DNA from: Terriglobia bacterium | Lineage (GTDB): Bacteria > Acidobacteriota > Terriglobia > UBA7540 | Assembly (NCBI GenBank): GCA_020072905.1 | Contig: JAIQGB010000175.1 | Location: 1 to 20,009, forward strand | Direction of reading: 5' to 3' | Length of the DNA stretch: 20,009 bases | Shown: positions 1-6,250 of the stretch, piece after piece | How the letters are laid out: each line of letters opens with the position of its first letter | Numbering within the stretch: the first letter of the stretch is position 1 | Position numbers and translations under genes: made by a program | The notes under the pieces: model-generated | What the model saw: only the letters and a program-made list of their open reading frames with translations | Database searches by the model: none | What the model was told of the DNA's origin: nothing

Positions 1-264
1 GTGCCCAACGCGAGGTCGAGTTCCGTGCGCTCTGCGACCCGGGTGACAGATGAGCTCGCGGTGTTCAATGCAATGCCTTTGAATCTCTGAGGGCCTTCCT
101 TCCATCGGCGGGAATTACCCGCATGAAATTGTTCGACCAATTTCGAAACTAAGAATTGTGTTGCGACTACAGAATGTGGGGTCTCATTCGAAGAATAAGC
201 CGAAGATATTGTGGTTATGGCCCGTACATTGCTTTAGATTTTGCATAGGGGCGAAGGAAAATTA
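1..264. other. Noncoding stretch at window edge
   Basis: No complete gene is visible here. Two short plus-strand frames are open from the window edge and stop at 51-53 and 88-90; either could be the 3' end of a gene lying outside the window, but neither matches a family I recognise. From about 120 onward the DNA is distinctly richer in A+T than the rest of the window, as expected for a promoter-bearing spacer or for recently acquired DNA. Confidence 0.4.
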
Positions 265-293
265 TTGATATACAAACGTATGTATGGTATTAA
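265..293 (+). promoter_or_regulatory. Candidate sigma70 promoter
   Basis: TTGATA at 265-270 (5 of 6 to the -35 consensus) is separated by 17 bases from TATTAA at 288-293 (4 of 6 to the -10 consensus). It lies in an AT-rich spacer about 60 bases upstream of the small gene starting at 354, which would leave a 5' leader of roughly 50 bases. It is a pattern match only. Confidence 0.4.
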
Positions 294-353
294 TTGACTA
301 ACTTCTCAGAATAAAAGAGCTACGGAATTTCGCAGATGGAAAAGGGGACTGCA

Positions 354-650
354 ATGTTGGCATTAATGAATCCAAAGGAGCTCAGGAATTGCACATCCAG
401 GAATTCTGGCAATGAGCCGACTCGGATGTCATTGGATGAACTTGTGGTCGCCACGGGCAAGCGCCTTCAGGCTGGGTATATCGACGGCGCCATTCCCTAC
501 CTTCGACAACATGAGGCTGAACTGTGGGCCCAACTTGAGGCGCTGGATCTGGAGGAGTCTCTTGACGCGCTTCTGAAGTATGAACGCCTTTTCTTCGAAG
601 GGCTTCGCCGATACCTCTCTCACCTGGAGGCACAGCGCCAGGCTGCCTGA
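354..650 (+). CDS. Small helical hypothetical protein
   Basis: Encodes about 98 residues with no family I recognise. I chose ATG 354 because AAGGGGA at 342-348 sits five bases upstream; an in-frame ATG at 336 would add six residues but has no ribosome-binding site. The first ~25 residues are polar and low in structure; from MSLDELVVATGK onward the protein is rich in Leu, Glu, Ala and Arg with an amphipathic pattern, so it is probably a soluble all-helical bundle. No signal peptide, Cys pair or known motif is seen. A candidate promoter lies just upstream and the gene stands alone, with about 300 bases before the next frame. It could be a small regulator or an orphan reading frame; the function is unknown. 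Confidence 0.5.
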   Translation: MLALMNPKELRNCTSRNSGNEPTRMSLDELVVATGKRLQAGYIDGAIPYLRQHEAELWAQLEALDLEESLDALLKYERLFFEGLRRYLSHLEAQRQAA

Positions 651-960
651 TCGCGATCCTTACGCTGCCAGAGAATCCTTGGGTCACTCGGTTCTTCTTG
701 GATCAAGCCAACCCTGACATTCCACCGCTCTTCTCGGCGCCCGCCGTGGGATTGTAAGTTCCGGCATTGTGGAGATCTGCGTCCAAACCGGGATTCGTCC
801 CCTAGCATTGCCTCGACTCCTCGCAGCGCAAAATTCTCGACACGCTGATGGATAGAAGTGTACTCTGTAGCGCGATTGGAATGGAGCGAGATGGACGGGG
901 TGAAGGGCGGCTGACCCACGACGCCGCGTCGGTGCCTCTCATTGGAGGTATCCCGGCTAG
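651..960. other. Spacer ending in decayed DUF72 5' end
   Basis: Bases 651-900 show no gene I can support. From 904 to 957 the frame that continues into the DUF72 gene reads RRRVGASHWRYPG, which resembles the family's N-terminal GxSxWxYPxW motif, and is then closed by TAG at 958. There is no ATG, GTG or TTG in that frame between the TGA at 901 and the TAG, so this piece cannot be translated by itself. Confidence 0.5.
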
Positions 961-1674
961 GTGTGGCCCTTCTATCCGACGGGAACGCTCCCCCGAGATT
1001 TCCTGGCGGATTACAGCCAGCACTTCGGAGTCATGGAGATCGATTCGACTTTCTGCCAGATCCCGACGGCTAAAATGGTGGATGTTTGGAGCGTCGCCAC
1101 ACCGAAGAGATTCGGCTTCGCCCCGAAGGTGCCGCAGGCTGTCACCCGCGAGAAGCGCCTCCAAAATTGCGCGGCGGAACCGGACGCGTTACTTTCCACG
1201 ATGCCCCGTCTGAGGCCGGAGCGTGGGCCACGTGTTTTCCCGTTCGATGCTTCTTTCCGGGTGGATTCACTGCCCATGCTCGCCGAGCCTCTGACCGGCT
1301 TGCCCTCGGATCTCCGCTACGCGGTCGACGTCCGGCGTCGAGACCGGTTCTGCCATATGCTTTGCCGGCTCCTGGAAGAGCACCACACCGTGTTGGTCCT
1401 GGCGGGACTGAATTATCTGCGGGAATTGGAACGGGTTTCGACCGACTTCGATTCCGTTCGGCTGCTCGGCAGGCGGAGCGGCACTCCGGGTGATTTCAGC
1501 CGCGTGCGTCTTGACCAGAAGCCCGAACTCACCCTCTGGCCCGGACGTATCCGCGAATATCTGAGGCGTGGCCTCATGGTGTTCGTGCTCGCCAACAACC
1601 GTTTTCAGGGACACTCCACAGCCACGGCCTGTGCGCTTCTGGCCGAGACAACCGGGGTCGCCTCCAAACCATGA
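961..1674 (+). CDS. DUF72 (YecE-like) protein, 5' end damaged
   Basis: Reads as a DUF72-family TIM-barrel protein of unknown biochemical role. Family landmarks in order: WPFYPTGTLPRDF near the start, FGVMEIDSTFCQIP (~23-36), a RFGFAPKVPQAVTREKRL segment (~50-67), LRYAVDVRRR (~117-126), VRLLGRR (~166-172) and a C-terminal VFVLANNRFQGHSTATA (~211-227). The only available start is GTG 961, immediately after a TAG. In normal members the first strand with the GW-Y-W motif precedes this point; here it is present upstream but interrupted by the TAG, exactly where a conserved Trp (TGG) is expected. The central region also departs from typical DUF72 (RVFPF where LQFP is usual). The stop overlaps the next gene's ATG, suggesting translational coupling. 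It is either a pseudogene or an internally started remnant; a sequencing error is also possible. Confidence 0.65.
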   Translation: MWPFYPTGTLPRDFLADYSQHFGVMEIDSTFCQIPTAKMVDVWSVATPKRFGFAPKVPQAVTREKRLQNCAAEPDALLSTMPRLRPERGPRVFPFDASFRVDSLPMLAEPLTGLPSDLRYAVDVRRRDRFCHMLCRLLEEHHTVLVLAGLNYLRELERVSTDFDSVRLLGRRSGTPGDFSRVRLDQKPELTLWPGRIREYLRRGLMVFVLANNRFQGHSTATACALLAETTGVASKP

Positions 1675-3323
1675 GCGTGGATTTCCTCTCCTTCGATCTG
1701 CCCGGGTCCGTGATGCGAGGCATTAAGGCCGCCGGCTTTACCGCCTGCACACCGATCCAAGAGGAAGTGCTTCCCATCGCTCTTCGGGGGAGAGATGTGG
1801 CAGGCCAGGCGCAGACGGGAACGGGGAAGACGGCGGCTTTCCTGGTCTCCATTTTCACGCGGCTCCTGCGAGAACCTGACCGGCGGACGAAGGGGCTCGT
1901 CGGCCCACGCGCCTTGGTGGTTGCGCCCACACGGGAATTGGCGGTGCAGATCCACCAAGATGCAGTCTTGCTCGGCCAGGCGACAGGCCTTGACATGCAG
2001 GTGGTGTATGGCGGAGTAGACTATCACAAACAGCGGGAGATCCTGCGCCGTGGAGTGGACGTGCTCATCGCGACACCCGGCCGGCTGATCGATTATTTTC
2101 AGCAAGGCGTCTTTGCCTTGAAAACGGTCGAGATCCTGGTCATTGACGAGGCGGACCGGATGTTCGACATGGGCTTCATCAAGGACATCCGGTACCTGGT
2201 GCGCCAGTTGCCTCCAGCGGAGCGACGGCAGTCATTCCTCTTCTCCGCCACCCTGGCCCCCCGGGTGCTGGAACTGGCCTACGAGTGCATGAACAACCCC
2301 ACCATGATTTCGGTCGCCCCAGAGCAGGTTACCGCCGAGGGAGTGGAGGAGGTCCTCTACCACGTCACGCGGGAAGAGAAGTTTCCCCTCCTCCTCGGGC
2401 TGCTGGCGCAAGAGAAGGGCAAGCGCATCCTGATGTTTGCCAATATGAAGCATGAGGCCGAGCGACTGGCCGAGCGACTGGTCCGGGTCGGCTACCATGC
2501 CCGGGCCATCACTGGAGACGTGGACCAGAGGAAGCGCCTGAAGATCATGCAGGCATTCAAGCAGGGCGGCCTGCATATCCTGGTGGCAACCGACGTTGCC
2601 TCGCGCGGGCTTCACATCGAGGCGGTCAGCCATGTGATCAATTACGACCTGCCGCAGGATGCCGAGGACTACGTCCACCGGATCGGCCGCACCGCCCGCG
2701 CCGGGGCCTCGGGCAAGGCGATCAGTCTGGCGGACGAGCAGTACGTCCTGTCACTCGAGGCCATCGAGGAGTTCATCGGTCACAAGATCCCCGTCGAGTG
2801 GGCCGCCGATGGCCTCTTCGTGAAGCCGGCTGCGGTTGCCCGGAGTCGCCCGGACCGTCGTCCCGAGAGCGTCCGTCCGCCCCCGGGGGGAGCTGAAAGG
2901 CAACAGGCCCTTCCTGTTACAGCAAGGCCTTCCGTCGGGACGCACACGGGATCCATCGGCAGGACCTTGGATCTCATATCCTCCCGTTCGGATTCGAGGA
3001 GGCGAGGTATGGCCACGAGGGAAGAACATTTCGGCACGGGCCTGACACTGTACGGGCAAAACAAGCATGAAGAGGCCATCGCGGAATTGAGAAAAGCGCT
3101 GGAGATGGATCCATCGTTTGGCGACGCGCACCTGGCGATGGGACACGCCCTGCACAAGCTCAAGCGGCTTCCCGAGGCCGCCGAGGCCATTAAAAAGGCA
3201 ATCGAGGTAAATCCCCAGGACCCCATGTATCACACCAGTCTCTCTACTGTGTATCGGGACATGGGGAGGATTCCCGACGCCGAGGAGGAGATGGCCATCT
3301 CCTTCCAGCTCCAGCGAGGGTAG
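1671..3323 (+). CDS. DEAD-box RNA helicase with C-terminal TPR module
   Basis: An ATP-dependent RNA helicase of the RhlB/RhlE type, acting in the cytoplasm on structured RNA or mRNA turnover. All core motifs are visible: Q motif (Gln30), Walker A AQTGTGKT (47-54), PTREL, TPGR, DEAD (159-162), SAT (192-194), ATDVASRGLHIE, and HRIGRTARAG (336-345). The core ends near residue 385 (IPVEW). About 60 residues of Arg/Pro/Ser-rich, low-complexity linker follow, then about three tetratricopeptide repeats (residues 447-550; EAIAELRKALEMDPSFGDAHLAMGHA type). The start ATG overlaps the stop of the DUF72 gene. The TPR part begins with its own Met447 preceded by a perfect AGGAGG, so it may also be made as a separate 104-residue protein; the helicase-TPR joint may be a secondary fusion through loss of a stop. 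Confidence 0.9.
   Translation: MSVDFLSFDLPGSVMRGIKAAGFTACTPIQEEVLPIALRGRDVAGQAQTGTGKTAAFLVSIFTRLLREPDRRTKGLVGPRALVVAPTRELAVQIHQDAVLLGQATGLDMQVVYGGVDYHKQREILRRGVDVLIATPGRLIDYFQQGVFALKTVEILVIDEADRMFDMGFIKDIRYLVRQLPPAERRQSFLFSATLAPRVLELAYECMNNPTMISVAPEQVTAEGVEEVLYHVTREEKFPLLLGLLAQEKGKRILMFANMKHEAERLAERLVRVGYHARAITGDVDQRKRLKIMQAFKQGGLHILVATDVASRGLHIEAVSHVINYDLPQDAEDYVHRIGRTARAGASGKAISLADEQYVLSLEAIEEFIGHKIPVEWAADGLFVKPAAVARSRPDRRPESVRPPPGGAERQQALPVTARPSVGTHTGSIGRTLDLISSRSDSRRRGMATREEHFGTGLTLYGQNKHEEAIAELRKALEMDPSFGDAHLAMGHALHKLKRLPEAAEAIKKAIEVNPQDPMYHTSLSTVYRDMGRIPDAEEEMAISFQLQRG
2997..3011 (+). promoter_or_regulatory. Internal ribosome-binding site and start of TPR protein
   Basis: AGGAGG at 2997-3002, six bases before an in-frame ATG at 3009. 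This is the best ribosome-binding site in this part of the window and sits inside the helicase reading frame. Translation from here gives MATREEHFGTGLTLYGQ..., which looks like the native start of a stand-alone TPR protein. It implies internal initiation or a formerly separate gene. Confidence 0.5.
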
Positions 3324-3697
3324 TGACTGGATGGGGGGTGTGGCTGGGCGACCTCTTCCTGTCGCAGGTTGGACCCTTGTGCAAATGTCGGAGGCGGAGT
3401 ACCATGCCCGCGAGCTCAGGGTGCCGCCCTCCGATGCCTGCCAGAGGTCCTCGCATGGGAATTTCCAGTCAGGCCATGCCGGAGGGTACTGATCGCTGTC
3501 GCCTGCGGTTCGCCGCCGAGGTGGCCGGCGGTCCCCTCCACCGGTATCACTGTCTCTGGCTCCCTTGGATTGGCCTCGGGATTCGGGTCGAGGAGAAGAT
3601 GGCTCCTGCGACCGCGGCGTCCCCCCGCCCGGAGGAGGTCCACCCACGATTCATCGGCGGCCCTGACGGTCCGCCGGCCTCCGTCAGCGTCGTCTCG
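3324..3697. other. Spacer with no protein-like content
   Basis: The frame of the downstream DUF971 gene is open through this whole stretch, starting at a GTG at 3323 that abuts the helicase stop. However, the translation is Arg/Pro/Gly/Cys-rich without any recognisable domain or hydrophobic pattern, so I treat it as untranslated. An ATG at 3599 has AGGAG at 3591-3595 only three bases upstream and could extend the downstream protein by 33 residues. Confidence 0.4.
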
Positions 3698-4294
3698 ATG
3701 GCGAAAACATCAGGCGTGCCCATGGATCCGATTTCGACAAATCCCAAAGAGATCAACGTCAGTCGCGAGAAACGGCAAGTGCACATCCGGTGGCAAGACG
3801 GGCACGAGAGCGTGTACGGCTTCGATCTGCTCCGCAAGGAGTGCCCGTGCGCTCTCTGCAACGACCACAGGAGCAAACAGTCCATGTCCCGTGGACTCAG
3901 CCTCACGGTGCTGAGCGGACCGGTCATCCAGGCAGGTCAGATCCAAGTGACCGAGGTCAAGCCGGCCAAGCTCTTCTATCGGGCCCAAGGTCAGCCGGAC
4001 GCCGTCGAGGCCCGCCGGACCGTGCTGGGCCTGGGTGTCGGTCGCCACATCCAGGTCAAGACCACGACGGGCAAGGAATATCACGGGAACATCCAGACGA
4101 TCGACACGGACACCTTCACGATGCTGCCCGACCGCCAGACCTCCTCGGTCGAGATTCCGTTCTTACAGGTTCAGTACGTCGAGCAGAACCTCAGCAAGTT
4201 CGCGAAAATCGCGATTGCGGTCTTTGTGGCAGGTACGATTGCCATTGTGGTCTTGGTTGTCGTCTACGTGCACGCCGTCGACAAATCTTTTTAG
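3698..4294 (+). CDS. Half DUF971 domain fused to membrane-anchored domain
   Basis: The N-terminal part (about residues 9-75) is the first half of a DUF971 / gamma-butyrobetaine-hydroxylase N-terminal-like domain: INVSREKRQVHIRWQDGHES, then LRKECPCALC with the CxCxxC zinc ligands. The second half of the domain, with its second W-DGH motif, is missing. Instead the chain continues into GVGRHIQVKTTTGKEYHGNI and LPDRQTSSVEIPFLQVQYVE (~115-160), a small-beta-barrel-like pattern, then LSKFAKIAIAV and a single hydrophobic helix (~174-192) ending in a short basic tail. I recall that second module as a small membrane protein common in acidobacteria, but cannot verify it here. The start is uncertain: ATG 3599, 3698 and 3722 are all in frame, none with an ideal ribosome-binding site. 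It may be a recombination chimera or a real fusion. Confidence 0.6.
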   Translation: MAKTSGVPMDPISTNPKEINVSREKRQVHIRWQDGHESVYGFDLLRKECPCALCNDHRSKQSMSRGLSLTVLSGPVIQAGQIQVTEVKPAKLFYRAQGQPDAVEARRTVLGLGVGRHIQVKTTTGKEYHGNIQTIDTDTFTMLPDRQTSSVEIPFLQVQYVEQNLSKFAKIAIAVFVAGTIAIVVLVVVYVHAVDKSF

Positions 4295-4308
4295 GAACCT
4301 TTCAGCAG

Positions 4309-4397
4309 GGTAGCGCGGTCCTGTTTTGCAGGCCCGCGGCTCCTTCTGGATTCGTCGTGGACAAGCCGCCGACCTGAAAATCCAGGTCTGCGCTACC
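4309..4397. repeat. GGTAGCG-bounded structured repeat, copy 1
   Basis: Outer stem GGTAGCGC (4309-4316) pairs with GCGCTACC (4390-4397). Inside lie hairpin one (CCTG 4320-4323 with CAGG 4329-4332), an inner stem (GCGGC 4336-4340 with GCCGC 4365-4369) and hairpin two (GACCTG 4371-4376 with CAGGTC 4383-4388). A second copy at 6012-6097 has the same layout with different but still complementary stem bases. It lies 14 bases after the stop of the DUF971-fusion gene. Confidence 0.7.
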
Positions 4398-4440
4398 AAG
4401 CTTTTCCCCCGGCGTCCAACCCACGGTCAATACGACAAGC

Positions 4441-4461
4441 GGTAGGTGGCAGGTGGTGGGT
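4441..4461. repeat. Short 7-bp tandem array (GGTAGGT type)
   Basis: Three consecutive degenerate heptamers, GGTAGGT, GGCAGGT and GGTGGGT, occupy 4441-4461 in noncoding DNA. The 7-base period matches the arrays found inside the SBBP gene at 14373-15181, although the unit sequence differs. Confidence 0.5.
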
Positions 4462-4571
4462 CGTATATGGGGCAGGTAGAATCGGGATCGGGCCTCAGCC
4501 ACGGCCGGCCTCCCCGAAACCTCCTCCGCCCATCGAAGACGGTTTTCTAACATCGCTGGCCAAGATACAAG

Positions 4572-4666
4572 CCACGGCCAGTCCGTCGGCTGACGGATTC
4601 TGACCGTGGGCTTTTTGTTTAAGAACCCACGGTTAATTCAAACCGCGAATTAACCGTGGCTACCAG
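4572..4666. repeat. Chain of CCACGGT palindromes
   Basis: Three overlapping hairpins. CCACGG (4572-4577) pairs with CCGTGG (4604-4609) around an inner TCCGTC/GACGGA stem (4582-4597). ACCGTGGG (4603-4610) can pair with CCCACGGT (4626-4633). CCACGGTTAATTC (4627-4639) pairs perfectly over 13 bases with 4647-4659. The chain ends in GGCTACCAGC. The same terminal unit recurs at 6103-6172 and, shortened, at 5724-5758. Confidence 0.7.
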
Positions 4667-4744
4667 CTACCTCGCTTCTACGTGCGGCACATTTAAGCCA
4701 CGCTAGCGGTTGCTGCCTGTGGGTTATGGAGCTATCCTTACGTC

Positions 4745-5545
4745 GTGCGCCTGCAAAAGCTCATTTTTGCCCTGCCGTGTGTTGCATTGTTCGTTGTCCC
4801 CGCCCTTCCCGCACAAGAGGCGACAGCGACGCGTGTCACCATCAATGTGACTGAACCGACGGGGAGCGGCGTTGCGAACGCGCAAATCCGGTTGATCCCC
4901 TCGCCTGCTGGCAGCACGGCTAAACTGGCGACCGACGACAAAGGCCGACTATCGCTCGAATTGAAGCCCGGTGGCTACGGCCTATTTGTTAGCGAGCCCG
5001 GCTTCAGGAGATTCGTTACACACTTGGAAGTACGGAAGTCAAACGAGGTTCAGATAATTCCAGTTGTCTTACAAATAGCACCTATGGGTTCGCCGACCGT
5101 CTATCCGGCGTCGTTTAAGGATGCTCTGTTGCTCCAGGCGTTTCCCTACCACGAACCCGTGATGCTGCAGCCGGTCGAGCTCAAAGCCCTGCCTCACACG
5201 AAGGTCACTGTCCACAATCCACACAACAATGTCGACGAGACCTACTCCGGCGTCCCGGTCGCTGACCTCCTTACCAGGCTAGGGGCACCCCTCGGCAAGG
5301 AATTCTATGGCGTAGCCCTCCATAGCTACGTCGTTGCCACGGGTTCCGGCGGTGAGACGGCCGTACTGGCTCTTGCCGAAGTCGATTCCAGCGTTCATAC
5401 CGGAGCCGTTCTAGTAGCCGACACAATGAATGGACATCCGCTCGACGCCAAGTCTGGACCGTTCAAACTTGTCCTCACCGAAGATAAGCTGCCGGTTCGC
5501 TGGGTGCGCAAACTCAAATCCATCGAACTCAAGTTGCTGGATTAG
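4745..5545 (+). CDS. Secreted Cna_B-like / molybdopterin-fold protein
   Basis: A 266-residue exported protein starting at GTG 4745. Residues 1-23 form a signal peptide (hydrophobic LIFALPCVALFVVPALP followed by AQEA). Residues ~28-105 resemble a carboxypeptidase-regulatory or Cna_B beta-sandwich (VTEPTGSGVANAQIRL, LELKPGGYGLFVSEPGF). Residues ~130-266 resemble the oxidoreductase molybdopterin-binding (sulfite-oxidase/YedY-like) fold: VTVHNPHNNVDETYSGVPVADLL and SYVVATGSGGETAVLALAEVD. The domain has no Cys at a position that could ligate molybdenum; the only Cys is in the signal peptide, so it is probably not a redox enzyme but a binding or structural version. The start lacks a clear Shine-Dalgarno. 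It sits between two repeat clusters and is probably monocistronic. Confidence 0.7.
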   Translation: MRLQKLIFALPCVALFVVPALPAQEATATRVTINVTEPTGSGVANAQIRLIPSPAGSTAKLATDDKGRLSLELKPGGYGLFVSEPGFRRFVTHLEVRKSNEVQIIPVVLQIAPMGSPTVYPASFKDALLLQAFPYHEPVMLQPVELKALPHTKVTVHNPHNNVDETYSGVPVADLLTRLGAPLGKEFYGVALHSYVVATGSGGETAVLALAEVDSSVHTGAVLVADTMNGHPLDAKSGPFKLVLTEDKLPVRWVRKLKSIELKLLD

Positions 5546-5561
5546 CCGTGGCGGGCGCAGG

Positions 5562-5577
5562 CCCGTCAGCTGACGGG
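5562..5577. repeat. 16-bp perfect palindrome
   Basis: CCCGTCAGCTGACGGG is its own reverse complement. It begins 17 bases after the stop of the preceding gene. A near copy lies at 4582-4597 inside the first palindrome chain, so it is probably part of the same repeat family rather than an isolated terminator; no T-run follows. Confidence 0.55.
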
Positions 5578-5637
5578 TTGTCTGATGTCTGCGAAAATCC
5601 GCATGCCCAGGAGTGAGGGCGCGCGGGCGCGGCCTGG

Positions 5638-5657
5638 ATTCCCGCATGCGCGGGAAT
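5638..5657. repeat. ATTCCC-N8-GGGAAT (dRS3-like) element
   Basis: The 20 bases at 5638-5657 fit ATTCCC, eight bases (GCATGCGC), GGGAAT, and are flanked by CTGG and GACGG. This is the layout of the dRS3 repeat described in Neisseria; similar CTGGATTCCCGC...GGGAATGAC palindromes occur in many bacteria. Only one copy is seen in this window. Confidence 0.55.
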
Positions 5658-5723
5658 GACGGCGGTGGTTGCCAGATCGCCGACCTGCCGGACTGCGGCA
5701 TGTCGGCGCCACCCGCAAAAACC

Positions 5724-5758
5724 CACGGTCAGGAAGGCGCTGACCGTGCCTACCAGCC
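5724..5758. repeat. CACGGTCA palindrome, short copy
   Basis: CACGGTCA (5724-5731) pairs with TGACCGTG (5741-5748) and is followed by CCTACCAGCC. It has the same arms and the same CTACCAGC tail as the repeats at 4627-4666 and 6133-6172 but lacks the AATTC extension. The cupin remnant begins about 10 bases after it. Confidence 0.55.
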
Positions 5759-5782
5759 GGGATACCGACCCACACCAACAAG

Positions 5783-5983
5783 GTGGAACACGAACAGTAC
5801 GTCTTGCGCGGACGCGCCGAGGTGGGAATCGACGGCAAGGTGCATGACGTGCACAGCGGCGACGTCCTCTACATTCCGGCCGGGGCGCCGCACTACTACC
5901 GGGTGATCGAGGCTCCCTTCGAATTTCTCTGCCTGGTGCCGAATGCCCCCGATCAGCTCGAAATCGTCAAGGACGATCGGTGA
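5783..5983 (+). pseudogene. 5'-truncated cupin
   Basis: The C-terminal half of a small single-domain cupin: EHEQYVLRGRAEVGIDG, SGDVLYIPAGAPHYYRV and FEFLCLVPN. The conserved first cupin box normally supplies two His and a Glu (HxH...E) from a preceding strand; here only the EHE end remains, and upstream codons in frame (THTNK) soon run into the palindromic repeat at 5724-5758. Whole family members are around 100-115 residues; 66 are left. The second-box His is present (PHYY). The only possible start is GTG 5783, with no good ribosome-binding site. It is most likely a gene fragment cut at the repeat boundary, though a short protein cannot be excluded. Confidence 0.6.
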
Positions 5984-6011
5984 GTGCCCTGCCAGCTTGC
6001 TTCACAAGCGC

Positions 6012-6097
6012 GGTAGCGGAGAGTCGGTTTTTGACTCTGCGGCCCTAAACCTTGGGGAACGCAAAGCCGCAGACTTCGACACCCAGTCTGCGCTACC
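6012..6097. repeat. GGTAGCG-bounded structured repeat, copy 2
   Basis: Outer stem GGTAGCG (6012-6018) with CGCTACC (6091-6097); hairpin one AGAGTC (6020-6025) with GACTCT (6033-6038); inner stem TGCGGC (6038-6043) with GCCGCA (6066-6071); hairpin two CAGACT (6070-6075) with AGTCTG (6085-6090). The layout and the CTACCAAGCT tail match copy 1 at 4309-4397, while both hairpins have different yet complementary bases. Confidence 0.7.
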
Positions 6098-6102
6098 AAG
6101 CT

Positions 6103-6172
6103 GAGCGTGGGCTTTTCTTGTGTCCAAGAGCTCACGGTCAATTCCAATTGCGAATTGACCGTGGCTACCAGC
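6103..6172. repeat. CACGGT palindrome, full copy
   Basis: CACGGTCAATTC (6133-6144) pairs perfectly over 12 bases with GAATTGACCGTG (6152-6163), followed by GCTACCAGC. The stretch before it (GAGCGTGGGCTTTT...) matches that before the copy at 4627. It directly follows the structured repeat ending at 6097 and lies about 80 bases upstream of the hydrolase gene. Confidence 0.65.
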
Positions 6173-6250
6173 CCTGATGTAGACTCTCCGCGCCACCGGT
6201 CCATACACCCCGGCGAGCCACCTGTCCTTGATCGGCCGAAGGAGAATCCC

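Noticed and set aside
3323..3697. Extension of the DUF971-fusion protein to the GTG at 3323
   Set aside because: The frame is open but the encoded sequence has no protein-like pattern and the true domain starts only at about 3720.
5613..5906. Plus-strand small frame across the palindromes
   Set aside because: Out of frame with the cupin remnant and made of translated repeat DNA.
6107..6250. Upstream extension of the nitrilase-family protein
   Set aside because: The extension translates the palindromic repeat; ATG 6251 has a good ribosome-binding site and starts a clear signal peptide.
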